Assembly: GCA_029261795.1 (NCBI GenBank)
Contig: JAJDAP010000122.1
Location: 1-64,000, forward strand
Source: Deltaproteobacteria bacterium
Lineage (GTDB): Bacteria; Myxococcota_A; UBA9160; UBA6930
Reading direction: 5' to 3'
DNA: 64,000 nucleotides
A program made the translations under genes and the position numbers. How positions within the stretch are numbered: the stretch's first letter is position 1; every line of letters begins with the position of its first letter. This document shows, piece after piece, positions 37,265 to 46,175 of the stretch. A model generated the notes under the pieces. It was not told where the DNA came from and did not search any database. It worked only from the letters and a program-made list of their open reading frames with translations.

Positions 37265-38461
37265 ATGACCTACATCGAAGGACGAACCGTCCACGACGCC
37301 GACGCGCACATCATGGAGACGCCCGACTGGCTGCGCGGGTACGCGGATCCGGGCATTCGCGATCTCATCGAGGCGCCGGGCTATGCGAACGAACTCCGCC
37401 AGACCGGGAGCCACGACGCCCAACGAGGCGACCTCGAGCAGGCGTTCCGAAAGATCGCGGAACGCCACGGCAGCGACGAATATCGAGCGGCAGATGCCGA
37501 CGAGATCATGCTGCGAAAGAACTTCGCCGCGACGGGCTCGTTCCTGGCTGAGGATCGACCGCGTGCGCTCGATCTGATCGGCGTTGCGAGCCAGCTCGTC
37601 TTCAACACCTTCCACAATCGCCGTCTCTACGACTACGAGCACGCTGGAGATCTGGATCTGGCCTACGGGGCGGCGCGCGCCCACAACCGGGGAATGGTCG
37701 AGTTCTGCTCGGTTGATTCACGCCTGCTTCCTACTTGTTATGTTCCGTTGGCAGACTTCGATCGCACCCGGGCGATGGCCGAGGAGGCCATCGTGATGGG
37801 TGCTGCCGCACTCCTGGTGCCGTCCGGGTGCCCGGCGGGTCACTCGCCCAGCCATCGCGACCTGGACCCGCTCTGGGCGCGTGCCGAGGAGGCCGGTATT
37901 CCCGTGGTCTTCCACGTCGGGGGCACCGGCGACCTGATCGCCCCGGACTACTTCCACAACGGCTTGCCGATTCCCGCCGACTTCCACGGTGGGGACGAGA
38001 ACTTCCGCTCGGTGGATTACATGGGCATCCCGGGACCGCCGATGCAGACCCTGGCGACGCTGATCTTCGATGGCGTGCTGGAGCGCTTTCCCGCTCTCAG
38101 GCTGGGCGTGATCGAGCAGGGCGCGATCTGGCTTCCGAGCTGGATGCGCCAGATGGAATCGGCCGTCGAAGCGTTCGGCCGGCACGAGGAGCGCTTGCAG
38201 AAGCTGTCTCTCCGTCCCTCGGAGTACGTGGAGCGCCAGATTCGGGTCACGCCGTATCCCACCGAGGACGTGGGTTGGATCGTCGAACAGGTCGGCCCGG
38301 ACGTGTGCATGTTCTCGACCGACTACCCCCACGTGGAGGGAGGGCGACGCCCCTTCGAGCGTTTCGAGCACAGCCTGGGAGCGGCAAGTGAGGCTGCCCG
38401 AGAGCGTTTCTATGCGGGGAACTTCGTCGACATGATGGGCCGCGGTCTGCCCGCGCTCTGA
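37265..38461 (+). CDS. Amidohydrolase-2 family TIM-barrel hydrolase
   Basis: The product has 398 residues from ATG 37265. It opens with VHDADAHIMETPDWLRGY, the DxDxHxxE metal entry of PF04909. VVFHVGGTGD gives the middle His. FPALRLGVIEQGAIWLPSWM and FSTDYPHVEGGRRPFERFE give the late positions, with the Asp in STDYPH. Relatives decarboxylate or hydrolyse aromatic or lactone compounds. It is flanked by two P450 genes on the same strand, so it may process their product. It is only distantly like the protein at 21.4 kb. Confidence 0.9.
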   Translation: MTYIEGRTVHDADAHIMETPDWLRGYADPGIRDLIEAPGYANELRQTGSHDAQRGDLEQAFRKIAERHGSDEYRAADADEIMLRKNFAATGSFLAEDRPRALDLIGVASQLVFNTFHNRRLYDYEHAGDLDLAYGAARAHNRGMVEFCSVDSRLLPTCYVPLADFDRTRAMAEEAIVMGAAALLVPSGCPAGHSPSHRDLDPLWARAEEAGIPVVFHVGGTGDLIAPDYFHNGLPIPADFHGGDENFRSVDYMGIPGPPMQTLATLIFDGVLERFPALRLGVIEQGAIWLPSWMRQMESAVEAFGRHEERLQKLSLRPSEYVERQIRVTPYPTEDVGWIVEQVGPDVCMFSTDYPHVEGGRRPFERFEHSLGAASEAARERFYAGNFVDMMGRGLPAL

Positions 38462-38596
38462 TCCGGGCCTGGCCTCGATCCCGCCGGCGCGAGTCAGGTG
38501 CCGGTGACGACTCGCCGCTCGATCACCATTGTCTCGCACGCGTTCCCCGACTAGCATGACGGGCCAAGGATCGCCCAACACCCAGGAACGGAACCG

Positions 38597-39832
38597 ATGA
38601 CGAATCAGGACGGAATGAAGCTGCTCGACCCTGCTCTCTATGCGACGGGCGGCCCACCGCACGAGTTTCTTGCCGAGCTACGGCAGAACGCGCCGGTCTC
38701 GCGCTTCGAGATCGATCGGGTCGAGCCCTTCTGGGCCATCACCCGCCACGCTGACATCACGTCGATCTCGAAGCAGCCGGACAAGTTCCTGAGTGGGCCC
38801 GGGATCACGCTCGCGCCGGCGGATCAGGTCGGCGAAGACGTTCCCGGCTTCAGCAGCATGCGCGTCGTCATCAGCATGGATCCGCCCGAACACCGGGACG
38901 TGCGCAAGGTGGCGAGCCCCTGGTTCACGCCACGATCCGTGGGGCGGATCGACGGAGCGGTGGAGCTGAGCGCCAAGCAGCTCGTCGACGCCCTGGCGAA
39001 GAACCCTGAACGCCACGCGGATTTCGCCACCCAGATCGCGATCAAGCACCCGTTGCGAATTCTCGCCACCGCCCTCGGCATTCCGGAAGAACAGGAGGGC
39101 AAGATCCTCGAACTCTCCAACCGGCTCTTCGCTCCCGACGATGAGGAACTCGGCGGCGGGACCCAGCCCGAGGACTTCGCCGAGCTGGGCCAGGAATTCG
39201 TGAAGCTGTTCCTGCCGATCATCCAGAACCGCCGCGAAAACCCGACCGAGGATCTCGCCAGCGTCCTTGCCAATGGCCAGATCAACGGCGCGCCGATGGG
39301 GCCGATGGAGACCCTCGGTTACTACCTGATCGTCTTCAACGCTGGCCATGACACGACCAAGAACGCCCTTGCCGGTGGCATCCGCGCGTTGGTCGAGCAC
39401 CCGGAGCAATTCCAGAAGCTCCGCCGCGATCCCTCACTGATTCCCTCGGCCGTCGAGGAGATTCTGCGTTGGACTTCGCCGGTCAACTACATGAAACGGA
39501 CCGCTGCCGAAGAGGTCGTGGTGAACGGTCAGAAGATTCCGAAGGGCGAGGCGCTCGTGATGTTCTACGCGTCGGGCAACCGGGACGAGGACGTCTTCGA
39601 GAACCCCTTCAGCTTCGACATCGAACGCAAGCCAAACCCCCACATCGCCTTCGGCTACGGCGAACACTTCTGCATGGGGGCACACTTCGCCAGGCGCTCG
39701 ATCGCCGCGATCGTTCGCGAGTTGGTGCAACGCGTCGAGGGCTGGGAGCTGACCGCTGACCCGGAGTGGATCAAGGCCAGCTTCGTTGTCGGGTTGAAGC
39801 ACCTGCCGGTGCGCTACCAGATCGCAAGCTGA
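38597..39832 (+). CDS. Cytochrome P450
   Basis: This 411-residue P450 starts at ATG 38597 after AGGAACGG. FNAGHDTTKNALAGG is the oxygen-activation helix, EEILRWTSPVNYMKRTA carries the ExxR, and FGYGEHFCMGAHFAR the haem ligand. It is soluble, with no anchor. It is a second P450 within 1.4 kb of the first and differs from it in most blocks, so this is no recent duplication. The AGHDTT helix and the length resemble CYP families that hydroxylate steroid side chains or terpenes. No redox partner is nearby. Confidence 0.95.
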   Translation: MTNQDGMKLLDPALYATGGPPHEFLAELRQNAPVSRFEIDRVEPFWAITRHADITSISKQPDKFLSGPGITLAPADQVGEDVPGFSSMRVVISMDPPEHRDVRKVASPWFTPRSVGRIDGAVELSAKQLVDALAKNPERHADFATQIAIKHPLRILATALGIPEEQEGKILELSNRLFAPDDEELGGGTQPEDFAELGQEFVKLFLPIIQNRRENPTEDLASVLANGQINGAPMGPMETLGYYLIVFNAGHDTTKNALAGGIRALVEHPEQFQKLRRDPSLIPSAVEEILRWTSPVNYMKRTAAEEVVVNGQKIPKGEALVMFYASGNRDEDVFENPFSFDIERKPNPHIAFGYGEHFCMGAHFARRSIAAIVRELVQRVEGWELTADPEWIKASFVVGLKHLPVRYQIAS

Positions 39833-39852
39833 CCACTCCGCCCCGGCCGAGC

Positions 39853-41631
39853 TCAGCGGGAGCGGGGCAGCCAGAGACGGAAGCAGGCGCCACCGAGATC
39901 GCTCGTGGCAGCCTCGAGGCTTCCGCCGTGGGCTTCAGCGATCTCGTGGCTGATGGCCAGACCGAGGCCGGTGCCCTCTTCGGGGCCCTTGGTCGTGAAG
40001 AACGGATCGAACACGCGGTCGAGAATCGCGGGGGGAATCCCCGGTCCATCATCGCTGACGGACAACTCGACACCGTCGTCCTTGGTACGCGTATCGATCC
40101 GGACCGATCCGGCAGGCGCGGCGGCCTGGCGGGCGTTGATCAGCAGGTTGAGCACGACCTGTGCCAAGGATTCGGGCGATCCGACCACGCGAGGTAGCTC
40201 CGACGCCCGCCTTGATTCCAGGCGCACCGGCGTGTCGGCCCCGAGCCCGGCGACACGGATGACATCGTCCAGGACCTCGTGGAGGTCGACGGACCGGGTC
40301 TCCGGGCTCTCGTTCCGAGAAAGCCGCCGCGTCGATGCGACGATCAGTGCGATACGTTCGAGCCCGCTCTGGGCCTCATGGATGACGTCGGGCAGCTCCG
40401 CCCAGTCATCGCTGATGCCGTCGGGCATCTCCGGCCCGAGCCGCTTCAGCGCATCGGTGGTCTCAGCGATCAGCGCCAGATTGGTGCGCACGTAGGTCAG
40501 CGGATTGTTGATCTCGTGGGCAATCCCCGCAGCGAGCACGCCCATGCTCTCGAGCCGCTGGCTCCGGTGCACGGTCCGCTCGCGGCGATAGAGTTCGGTG
40601 CGGTCCCGAATCACGCCGATGAAGCCGTTCGCTCCGGAGCTCGATTCGACGTACCGACAGCTCGCCTCGAGAACACGCTCGTCGGATTGACGAAGCAGAT
40701 TCAGCGTCGCGACGCCGTCGCCAGTCGCCATGTTGCAGAGCAGCTCCGGATCGTTGATCGCATTCGGGTCGAGCTGCGAGAGGATCTCCAGCAGCGTCCG
40801 TCCACGGATCTCATCCATCGTGGCGCCAAGTAGCGTGAGCGCCGTCGGGTTCGCGTCGACGATTCGCGTCTGCTCGTCTGCCAGTAGCAGGCCATCATTG
40901 AGTTCGGCGATGACTTCCCTCGCTGCGAGCGGGCTCGTCTCGAGGATCCGGTCCCGCACGACTGCGGTCCCCAATAGCAGGGAAGTCACGCCGAGGTCGA
41001 CGGGTGTGAGCTTCACGTGATTGGGGACCCACTCGAAAACCGTGAAGAGCACGCTTACGAGAGGAACCGCCGCCGCCGCCGCGACCAGTAGGAGGCGTCG
41101 TCGTTCGAGGCGACTCGAAGCACCCCGTGTCGCACCGAGGCAGCAGGTGATGCCACCGATCACGCACAGGTAGGACCATGCCGCGTGCAACCAGAACAGG
41201 GGCCCGGCCCAATCGGCCACCGGGAGAACGAATTGCTCCGCCGTAGTGGCATTGGCGAACAGGCCATGCGACGCGTCGGTCCACATCGCAACGAATACGA
41301 TCGTGGTCGGCGTGAACAGGGCGGCGAGGCTGGCCATCGGCCGTTCGATCGCGGGTGCCTTCCGGGCCAATCGAGCCGAGAGGAAGAGCCACAACGGCGC
41401 CGCGATCATGGCACCCAGGTAGAGGGTCCGTACGCCCACGCGTTCGATCCCGACATCTCCGGCCCCGAATTGGACGATGGCGATCCCGGCCGTCCAGGCG
41501 ATGACGCTGCCCAACAGCGCCAGCACGAGCCAACGCAGGAGAGACCGCTCGCGTTGGAACGCCACATAGACCGCCAGCGCGAAGGCGAGGGCCAGGGTGA
41601 ATGCCGTAGCGGTGAGGGTGCCTTCCGTCAC
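39853..41631 (-). CDS. Membrane sensor histidine kinase, 7TM + PAS
   Basis: From GTG 41631 the protein has 592 residues. The open frame goes on to 41772, but that would run into the divergent cupin gene. Seven or so membrane helices lie in about residues 1-230, of the 7TMR-HisK (N-terminal 7TM) type. A PAS domain follows (LNDGLLLADEQTRIVDANPTAL). HisKA has the phospho-His in GIAHEINNPLTYVR, and HATPase has SPESLAQVVLNLLINARQA, DDGPGIP and GTGLGLAI. It senses an unknown signal at the membrane and phosphorylates a response regulator. No regulator gene is next to it, so it is an orphan kinase in this window. Confidence 0.92.
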   Translation of the reverse strand: MTEGTLTATAFTLALAFALAVYVAFQRERSLLRWLVLALLGSVIAWTAGIAIVQFGAGDVGIERVGVRTLYLGAMIAAPLWLFLSARLARKAPAIERPMASLAALFTPTTIVFVAMWTDASHGLFANATTAEQFVLPVADWAGPLFWLHAAWSYLCVIGGITCCLGATRGASSRLERRRLLLVAAAAAVPLVSVLFTVFEWVPNHVKLTPVDLGVTSLLLGTAVVRDRILETSPLAAREVIAELNDGLLLADEQTRIVDANPTALTLLGATMDEIRGRTLLEILSQLDPNAINDPELLCNMATGDGVATLNLLRQSDERVLEASCRYVESSSGANGFIGVIRDRTELYRRERTVHRSQRLESMGVLAAGIAHEINNPLTYVRTNLALIAETTDALKRLGPEMPDGISDDWAELPDVIHEAQSGLERIALIVASTRRLSRNESPETRSVDLHEVLDDVIRVAGLGADTPVRLESRRASELPRVVGSPESLAQVVLNLLINARQAAAPAGSVRIDTRTKDDGVELSVSDDGPGIPPAILDRVFDPFFTTKGPEEGTGLGLAISHEIAEAHGGSLEAATSDLGGACFRLWLPRSR

Positions 41632-41770
41632 GGCCTGCACATCGGCTGCGCGCCCGACCGCCTTGATAGGCGCGGGCCGGGAGGTCCCGAAAAGGGCTGT
41701 TCCGCGCCGGGCATGGGTCTCATCGCCCCCGGTCCCGGGCAGCCGGCTCGGGTCGCGGTAGTCTTTCCGC

Positions 41771-42112
41771 ATGGCAGATGAATGGCGTGTGTTTGATCTG
41801 GAGGAGCTGCGGGAGCAGGCAGGGGCCGAGCGTTCCCCGTACCTGGAGTTCCTACGCGTTCCGGCACTCAGTTCCGGGATCTACCAGCTCCCGGCCGGAG
41901 CGACGGATCTCCAAGGGCCCCACGATGAAGACGAGGTCTACCTGGTGGTCGACGGCAAGGCTCGCGTGAGGGTGGGCGGCGCGGAGCGATCGGTCGGACG
42001 TGGCTCGCTCCTCTACATCCCGGCAACCGAGAGCCACAGCTTCTTCGAGATCGAAGAGGACATGACGCTGCTGGTCTTCTTCGCCTCCGGCGGACCGGAC
42101 CTCTCGAGGTAG
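41771..42112 (+). CDS. Small cupin protein
   Basis: A 113-residue single-domain cupin. The first motif reads GPHDEDEVYLVVDGKARVRVGG, with a His and Glu where Gxx(H)xH...E is usual, so metal binding may be reduced to two or three ligands. The second reads YIPATESHSFFEIEED, with the His. The start ATG 41771 lies 140 bases from the chosen start of the divergent kinase gene and has no strong ribosome site. Such proteins may bind a small molecule or be dioxygenases or isomerases. Function unknown. Confidence 0.85.
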   Translation: MADEWRVFDLEELREQAGAERSPYLEFLRVPALSSGIYQLPAGATDLQGPHDEDEVYLVVDGKARVRVGGAERSVGRGSLLYIPATESHSFFEIEEDMTLLVFFASGGPDLSR

Positions 42113-42152
42113 CGATCGCTGGACCACGCCCAAGGGCATGTGCAGGGATTCC

Positions 42153-43088
42153 CTAGACCGCGGGCCCGGTGCTCGAACTGGAATCGGTTTGGTCCCGGTC
42201 ATGGTCCAGGAACAGGCGCGCGCCGGCGTGTTCGGGATCGGTTTCGAGCGCGCGTTCGAATTGTTGCCGGCCGTCCTCGTGGCGGCCGGCGAGGTAGTAC
42301 TCGTAGCCGAGCAGGAACTGGACGTCGGCGCTCGCGGATGGATCCCCGGCGCGCGCTTCCAGGGCCGCGAACGCGCGGTCGTAATCCTTCCGGTCCCGGT
42401 GGAATGCGGCTCGATCGATCTGGTAGCTCGGCCAGTCCGGAACGAGGCGCAAGCCACGCTGGATCGCCTGGGCGCTGAGCTCGAAATCGTGCAGCGCGAA
42501 ATGGGCGTGCCCCAGCGCGAGCGGGGCCAGGCGATAATCGAGGGCGACGGTCTGCGAATCGCTCGGCACGAGTTCGTCGATCAGATCGGCAGCCCGCTCG
42601 AACGCGGCCGCAGCCTCCTCGTACTGGGCGCGTTTGAAGTACTGGTCGCCCAGTGCAACCCAGGAAGCGACGCGATCGAAATCGGCGCTCCATTCGAGCA
42701 GGGCGGCATCGAATCCGAAGCGAAGGGCCCACGCCTTGCGATCAGCGGACGCGTACCCTTCCGAGCGGCGCGCGGCCTCGCGGAGTGGAACGAGCATGCG
42801 ACGGGTCGAGTCGCCGGGCGCGTCTCGTGATCGCTCGAGAATCGTCTTCACGATGAGCGCATAGATCTCGTAGGTGTCGCCATGCGCTCCCCCGTTGTAG
42901 AGCGGAGCGCCCCGATCGATCGCGGCTTGAATCGTCTCTGCCACGCGACCTCTCGTGAACGTCGTATGCAGTTCGATCGGATCGGCGATCCTGGCTTCGA
43001 GTTCTCGCCAGATCCGCTCGACGTTGTTTTCGGCCGCGGCAGGCTGCACGACCAACAGGGCGAAGACCAATCCGCAACGGAACCACAT
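42153..43088 (-). CDS. Secreted TPR-like repeat protein
   Basis: The 311-residue product starts at ATG 43088. A signal peptide (MWFRCGLVFALLVVQPAAA) sends it across the inner membrane by Sec. The body is helical, with repeated pairs seen at about residues 168-280: WVALGDQYFKRAQYEEAAAAFERA, LALGHAHFALHDFELSAQAIQRG, then DRKDYDRAFAALEA and FLLGYEYYLAGRHEDGRQQFERAL, given here as short blocks. These are tetratricopeptide repeats, used for protein binding. It lies after the cupin on the opposite strand. Partner unknown. Confidence 0.85.
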   Translation of the reverse strand: MWFRCGLVFALLVVQPAAAENNVERIWRELEARIADPIELHTTFTRGRVAETIQAAIDRGAPLYNGGAHGDTYEIYALIVKTILERSRDAPGDSTRRMLVPLREAARRSEGYASADRKAWALRFGFDAALLEWSADFDRVASWVALGDQYFKRAQYEEAAAAFERAADLIDELVPSDSQTVALDYRLAPLALGHAHFALHDFELSAQAIQRGLRLVPDWPSYQIDRAAFHRDRKDYDRAFAALEARAGDPSASADVQFLLGYEYYLAGRHEDGRQQFERALETDPEHAGARLFLDHDRDQTDSSSSTGPAV

Positions 43089-43282
43089 CAAGGCAGAGAG
43101 TCCTTGTTCTCGGAGGGCTTCAAAGGGCGAACGCAGCGTCGATGTCCGTCATCCGTTGCCTTCGCCCCTCGGGTTCCCGTTTCGCTCGGGGCCTGGGCGA
43201 CGACAGTGTAGAGCGAGTCCCGGGAAACGCGGTTCAGAAACGTTGCCGCTCATCGAGGATCCCGGGTCCCGACGGCGTTCTC
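43089..43282. other. Intergenic gap
   Basis: About 190 bases separate the TPR gene start from the PLP decarboxylase stop. I see no coding signal, terminator or clear promoter here. Confidence 0.3.
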
Positions 43283-44731
43283 CTAGCCCGACGCGAGCTC
43301 GTCGCCGATTCGGGTGACGGCAGCGAGCACGGTGTCGATATCGGCGTCGGTCGTCCGAAGGTTGGTGAAACAGGCGCGCAGCCCGGCTGCGCCCTGGACT
43401 CGGGCCGGGCCGAGGTAGGCGATGCCCGAATCGAGCAGTGCGCGGAGCAATGCCGCGTTGCCAGCCTCGTCGAGGCCCCGATGACGGAAGCACACCGCCG
43501 TGAACGTCACGGGCGCGAGAAGCTCGAGCGAAGGATGGGCCTCGACGGCTTCTCCCATGCTATGCGCGAGGTCGAGCAGCCGATCGAGGGTGCGCTGATA
43601 GGCGCCTCGTCCGAACGCGCGAATTCCCCACCAGACCTTGAACGCCTTGATGCTGCGCGAGAGCTGCGGCCCGTAGTCCGTGAAATCGATGAGATCCGGG
43701 TCGGTGTTTCGCGCGATGTAGCTGGACGTCTGGCCGAAGGATTGCCGCGCTTGCTCGCGATCCCGGATCAACACGCATCCGGCCTCGAGGGAGTTGAAGA
43801 GGAGCTTGTGGGGATCGAGCGCGATCGAATCGGCGTGTTCCACTCCGGCGAGACGAGGTGAGATCCGGCTGCACAGGACGCCGAGCGCGCCGTAGGCGCC
43901 GTCTACGTGAAGCCACAGCCCTTCCCTCGAACACAGCGCCGCGAGTTCGGGCAGCGGATCGAAGGCGCCGGTGGTGACCGTGCCTGCCGAGGCGACCACG
44001 CACATCGGTTCGAAGCCGGCGGCGCGATCCAGCTGGATCTGCTCGGCCAGGAGGTCGACGCGAATCCGGAAGGCGTCGTCGACGGCGATGCGCTGGAGGT
44101 GGTCGGTGCCGAGGCCTAGCATGGAGATGGCCTTGTCGACCGAGCCGTGCACTTCCGTCGAAGTGTAGACGCGGAACGGGGCATGCCCGCCCTGGAGGCC
44201 TTTCGCGCGTGCATCCGCTCCGAGCTTGCGATCCCGGGCTGCCTGGAGCGCGACCAGGTTGGCCATCGAGCCGCCGCTGGTGATATGGCCAATGGCGTCG
44301 GAAGGGAAGCCGAACAGCTCGGCCAGCCAGCGGAGCACGGTCTGCTCGATCGCGTTCGCAGCCGGAGACAGCGTCCAGATGGACGCGCTCTGATTCAGCG
44401 CGGCGGATAGGGCCTCGGCAAACGGGGACAAGCCGTGAGGCGAGGCGAGCACGTAGGCGAGGTAGCGCGGGTGTGCGATGTGCGCCGAGTTCGGAACGAT
44501 CAGCGCCTCGAACTCGTCGAACAGCGTCGCGATGGGGCGACCCTGCTCTGGCCACGGCTCGTCCAGGATACGCCGGAGCGCGGTGCGATCGAGCTCGGGA
44601 AGCACCGGGCGCTCCTCGAGGGAAGACTCGTAGCCGACCAGGATTTCCGCCATGCGCGCTGCGGCGTCGCGAATCTGGTCCGGTGTGAGCAGCAGTTCGT
44701 TCATCGGGCGAGGTTCGTCGGTTCCGGTCAT
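43283..44731 (-). CDS. PLP group II decarboxylase (Glu/aromatic amino acid type)
   Basis: The protein has 482 residues from ATG 44731, typical of aromatic-amino-acid or glutamate decarboxylase relatives. HPRYLAYVLASPHG and GHITSGGSMANLVALQAARD mark the fold. WLHVDGAYGA carries the Asp that holds the PLP nitrogen, and SIALDPHKLLFNSLEAG carries the Schiff-base Lys (DPHK rather than DAHKW). It would remove CO2 from an amino acid; the substrate cannot be told. The gene is divergent from the acyl-CoA dehydrogenase, with a 146-base gap between starts. Confidence 0.9.
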   Translation of the reverse strand: MTGTDEPRPMNELLLTPDQIRDAAARMAEILVGYESSLEERPVLPELDRTALRRILDEPWPEQGRPIATLFDEFEALIVPNSAHIAHPRYLAYVLASPHGLSPFAEALSAALNQSASIWTLSPAANAIEQTVLRWLAELFGFPSDAIGHITSGGSMANLVALQAARDRKLGADARAKGLQGGHAPFRVYTSTEVHGSVDKAISMLGLGTDHLQRIAVDDAFRIRVDLLAEQIQLDRAAGFEPMCVVASAGTVTTGAFDPLPELAALCSREGLWLHVDGAYGALGVLCSRISPRLAGVEHADSIALDPHKLLFNSLEAGCVLIRDREQARQSFGQTSSYIARNTDPDLIDFTDYGPQLSRSIKAFKVWWGIRAFGRGAYQRTLDRLLDLAHSMGEAVEAHPSLELLAPVTFTAVCFRHRGLDEAGNAALLRALLDSGIAYLGPARVQGAAGLRACFTNLRTTDADIDTVLAAVTRIGDELASG

Positions 44732-44877
44732 GGGAACACCTTGGCCCCGGCTTCGCGTCGAAGCAAGGCGTGCTCTCGGCCCGGCCCTGCACCGAATGCT
44801 GGACTCGGGGGCCGAGTTCAGCCAGAGTCGGATGCGCACGAGTACCCACCGAGACGGATTCACGCGAAGGAGCACAG

Positions 44878-46158
44878 ATGGCTTGGGATTTTTCGACGGA
44901 ACCGGACTTCCAGGAGAAACTCGATTGGGTCGATGAGTTCTGCCGAAACGAGGTAGAGCCCCTCGACCTGGTCTTCCCCTACGCGGTGCGCTCGAAGGAC
45001 CCCAAGATCAAGGCCCTCGTGAAGCCCTTGCAAGACCAGGTCAAGGCGCAGGGGCTCTGGGCGATCTTCCTCGACGAGGATCTGGGAGGACCCGGTTACG
45101 GGCAACTCAAGCTAGGCCTGCTGAACGAGATCCTCGGTCGCTATGGCTCGGCGCCCCAGATCTTCGGCGCCGGCGCGCCGGACACGGGGAACATGGAAAT
45201 GCTCGCCGCCTATGGGACGGAAGAGCAGAAGAAGCGTTGGCTCGAGCCGATGCTCAACCAGGAACTCTGGTCCGCCTACTCGATGACCGAACCCCAGGGA
45301 GGCTCCGACCCGCGCTTGTTCAAGACCCACGCTGCCAAGGTCGGCGACAACTGGGTGATCAATGGGGAGAAGTGGTTCACGAGCGCTGGGCGTGCGGCGG
45401 ACCTTCTCTTCGTGATGTGCACGAACGGCATGTTCGTCGTGCCGCGCGATACGGAGGGGGTGGAAATCATGCCCGAACCGCGCTCCCACAATCACATCAA
45501 GTACAACGACGTGATGATTCCGGGCGATCATCTGCTCGGCCCCGAAGACGGCGGCCGGGTCCTGGCGCAGCGTCGGCTGGGAGGCGGCCGGATTCACCAC
45601 GCGATGCGTACGATCGCGCAGTGCAAGCTTGCCTTCGACATGATGTGCGAGCGGGCGCTCAGCCGCGAGTCGCACGGCAAGATCATCGGTGAGCATCAGA
45701 TGGTGCAGGAGAAGATCGCCGAGTCCTATGCATCGATCCGGATGCTGCGCCTGTTCGTTCTCGAGACGGCCTGGAAGATCGACAACACCAGCACCCAGGA
45801 GGCCCGCACCGATATCGCCGCGGTCAAGTACACCATGGCCAAGGTGTTGCGCGAGGTGTCCTTCAACGCACTGCACATCCTCGGCTCGTTGGGCACCACG
45901 AACCTCACGCCCATCCAGGCGATGTATGCCGGAGCACCGACGATGGGAATCGCGGACGGCGTAGACGAGGTGCACAAAGCCACGGTGGCGCGAAACGTGC
46001 TGCGCACCTACGAGCCGCACGAGGGCTTCTGGCCGACCGAGTACATCCCGGCCAAACGCGAGAATGCGCGCAAGAAGTTCGAGCCACTCTTCGCCGCAGA
46101 CCCGGACCTACGCAAGATCGCGGATGGCTATGCCAGGTACATCGCCAGCCGCACCTGA
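44878..46158 (+). CDS. Acyl-CoA dehydrogenase
   Basis: This 426-residue flavoprotein begins at ATG 44878, after GAAGGAG. SAYSMTEPQGGSDPR and WVINGEKWFTSAGRAADL form the FAD region. RIHHAMRTIAQCKLAFDMMCE, FNALHILGSLGTTNLTPIQ and IADGVDEVHKATVARNVLR, taken separately, complete the family. The ending with GVDEVHK is the ACAD10/11 sort, like the gene at 1.2-2.5 kb, though the two are clearly different. Substrate is likely a medium, long or branched acyl-CoA. The next gene, an SDR-like protein, follows 17 bases later. Confidence 0.92.
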   Translation: MAWDFSTEPDFQEKLDWVDEFCRNEVEPLDLVFPYAVRSKDPKIKALVKPLQDQVKAQGLWAIFLDEDLGGPGYGQLKLGLLNEILGRYGSAPQIFGAGAPDTGNMEMLAAYGTEEQKKRWLEPMLNQELWSAYSMTEPQGGSDPRLFKTHAAKVGDNWVINGEKWFTSAGRAADLLFVMCTNGMFVVPRDTEGVEIMPEPRSHNHIKYNDVMIPGDHLLGPEDGGRVLAQRRLGGGRIHHAMRTIAQCKLAFDMMCERALSRESHGKIIGEHQMVQEKIAESYASIRMLRLFVLETAWKIDNTSTQEARTDIAAVKYTMAKVLREVSFNALHILGSLGTTNLTPIQAMYAGAPTMGIADGVDEVHKATVARNVLRTYEPHEGFWPTEYIPAKRENARKKFEPLFAADPDLRKIADGYARYIASRT

Positions 46159-46175
46159 TCGGAGGTAGAAAAGTC

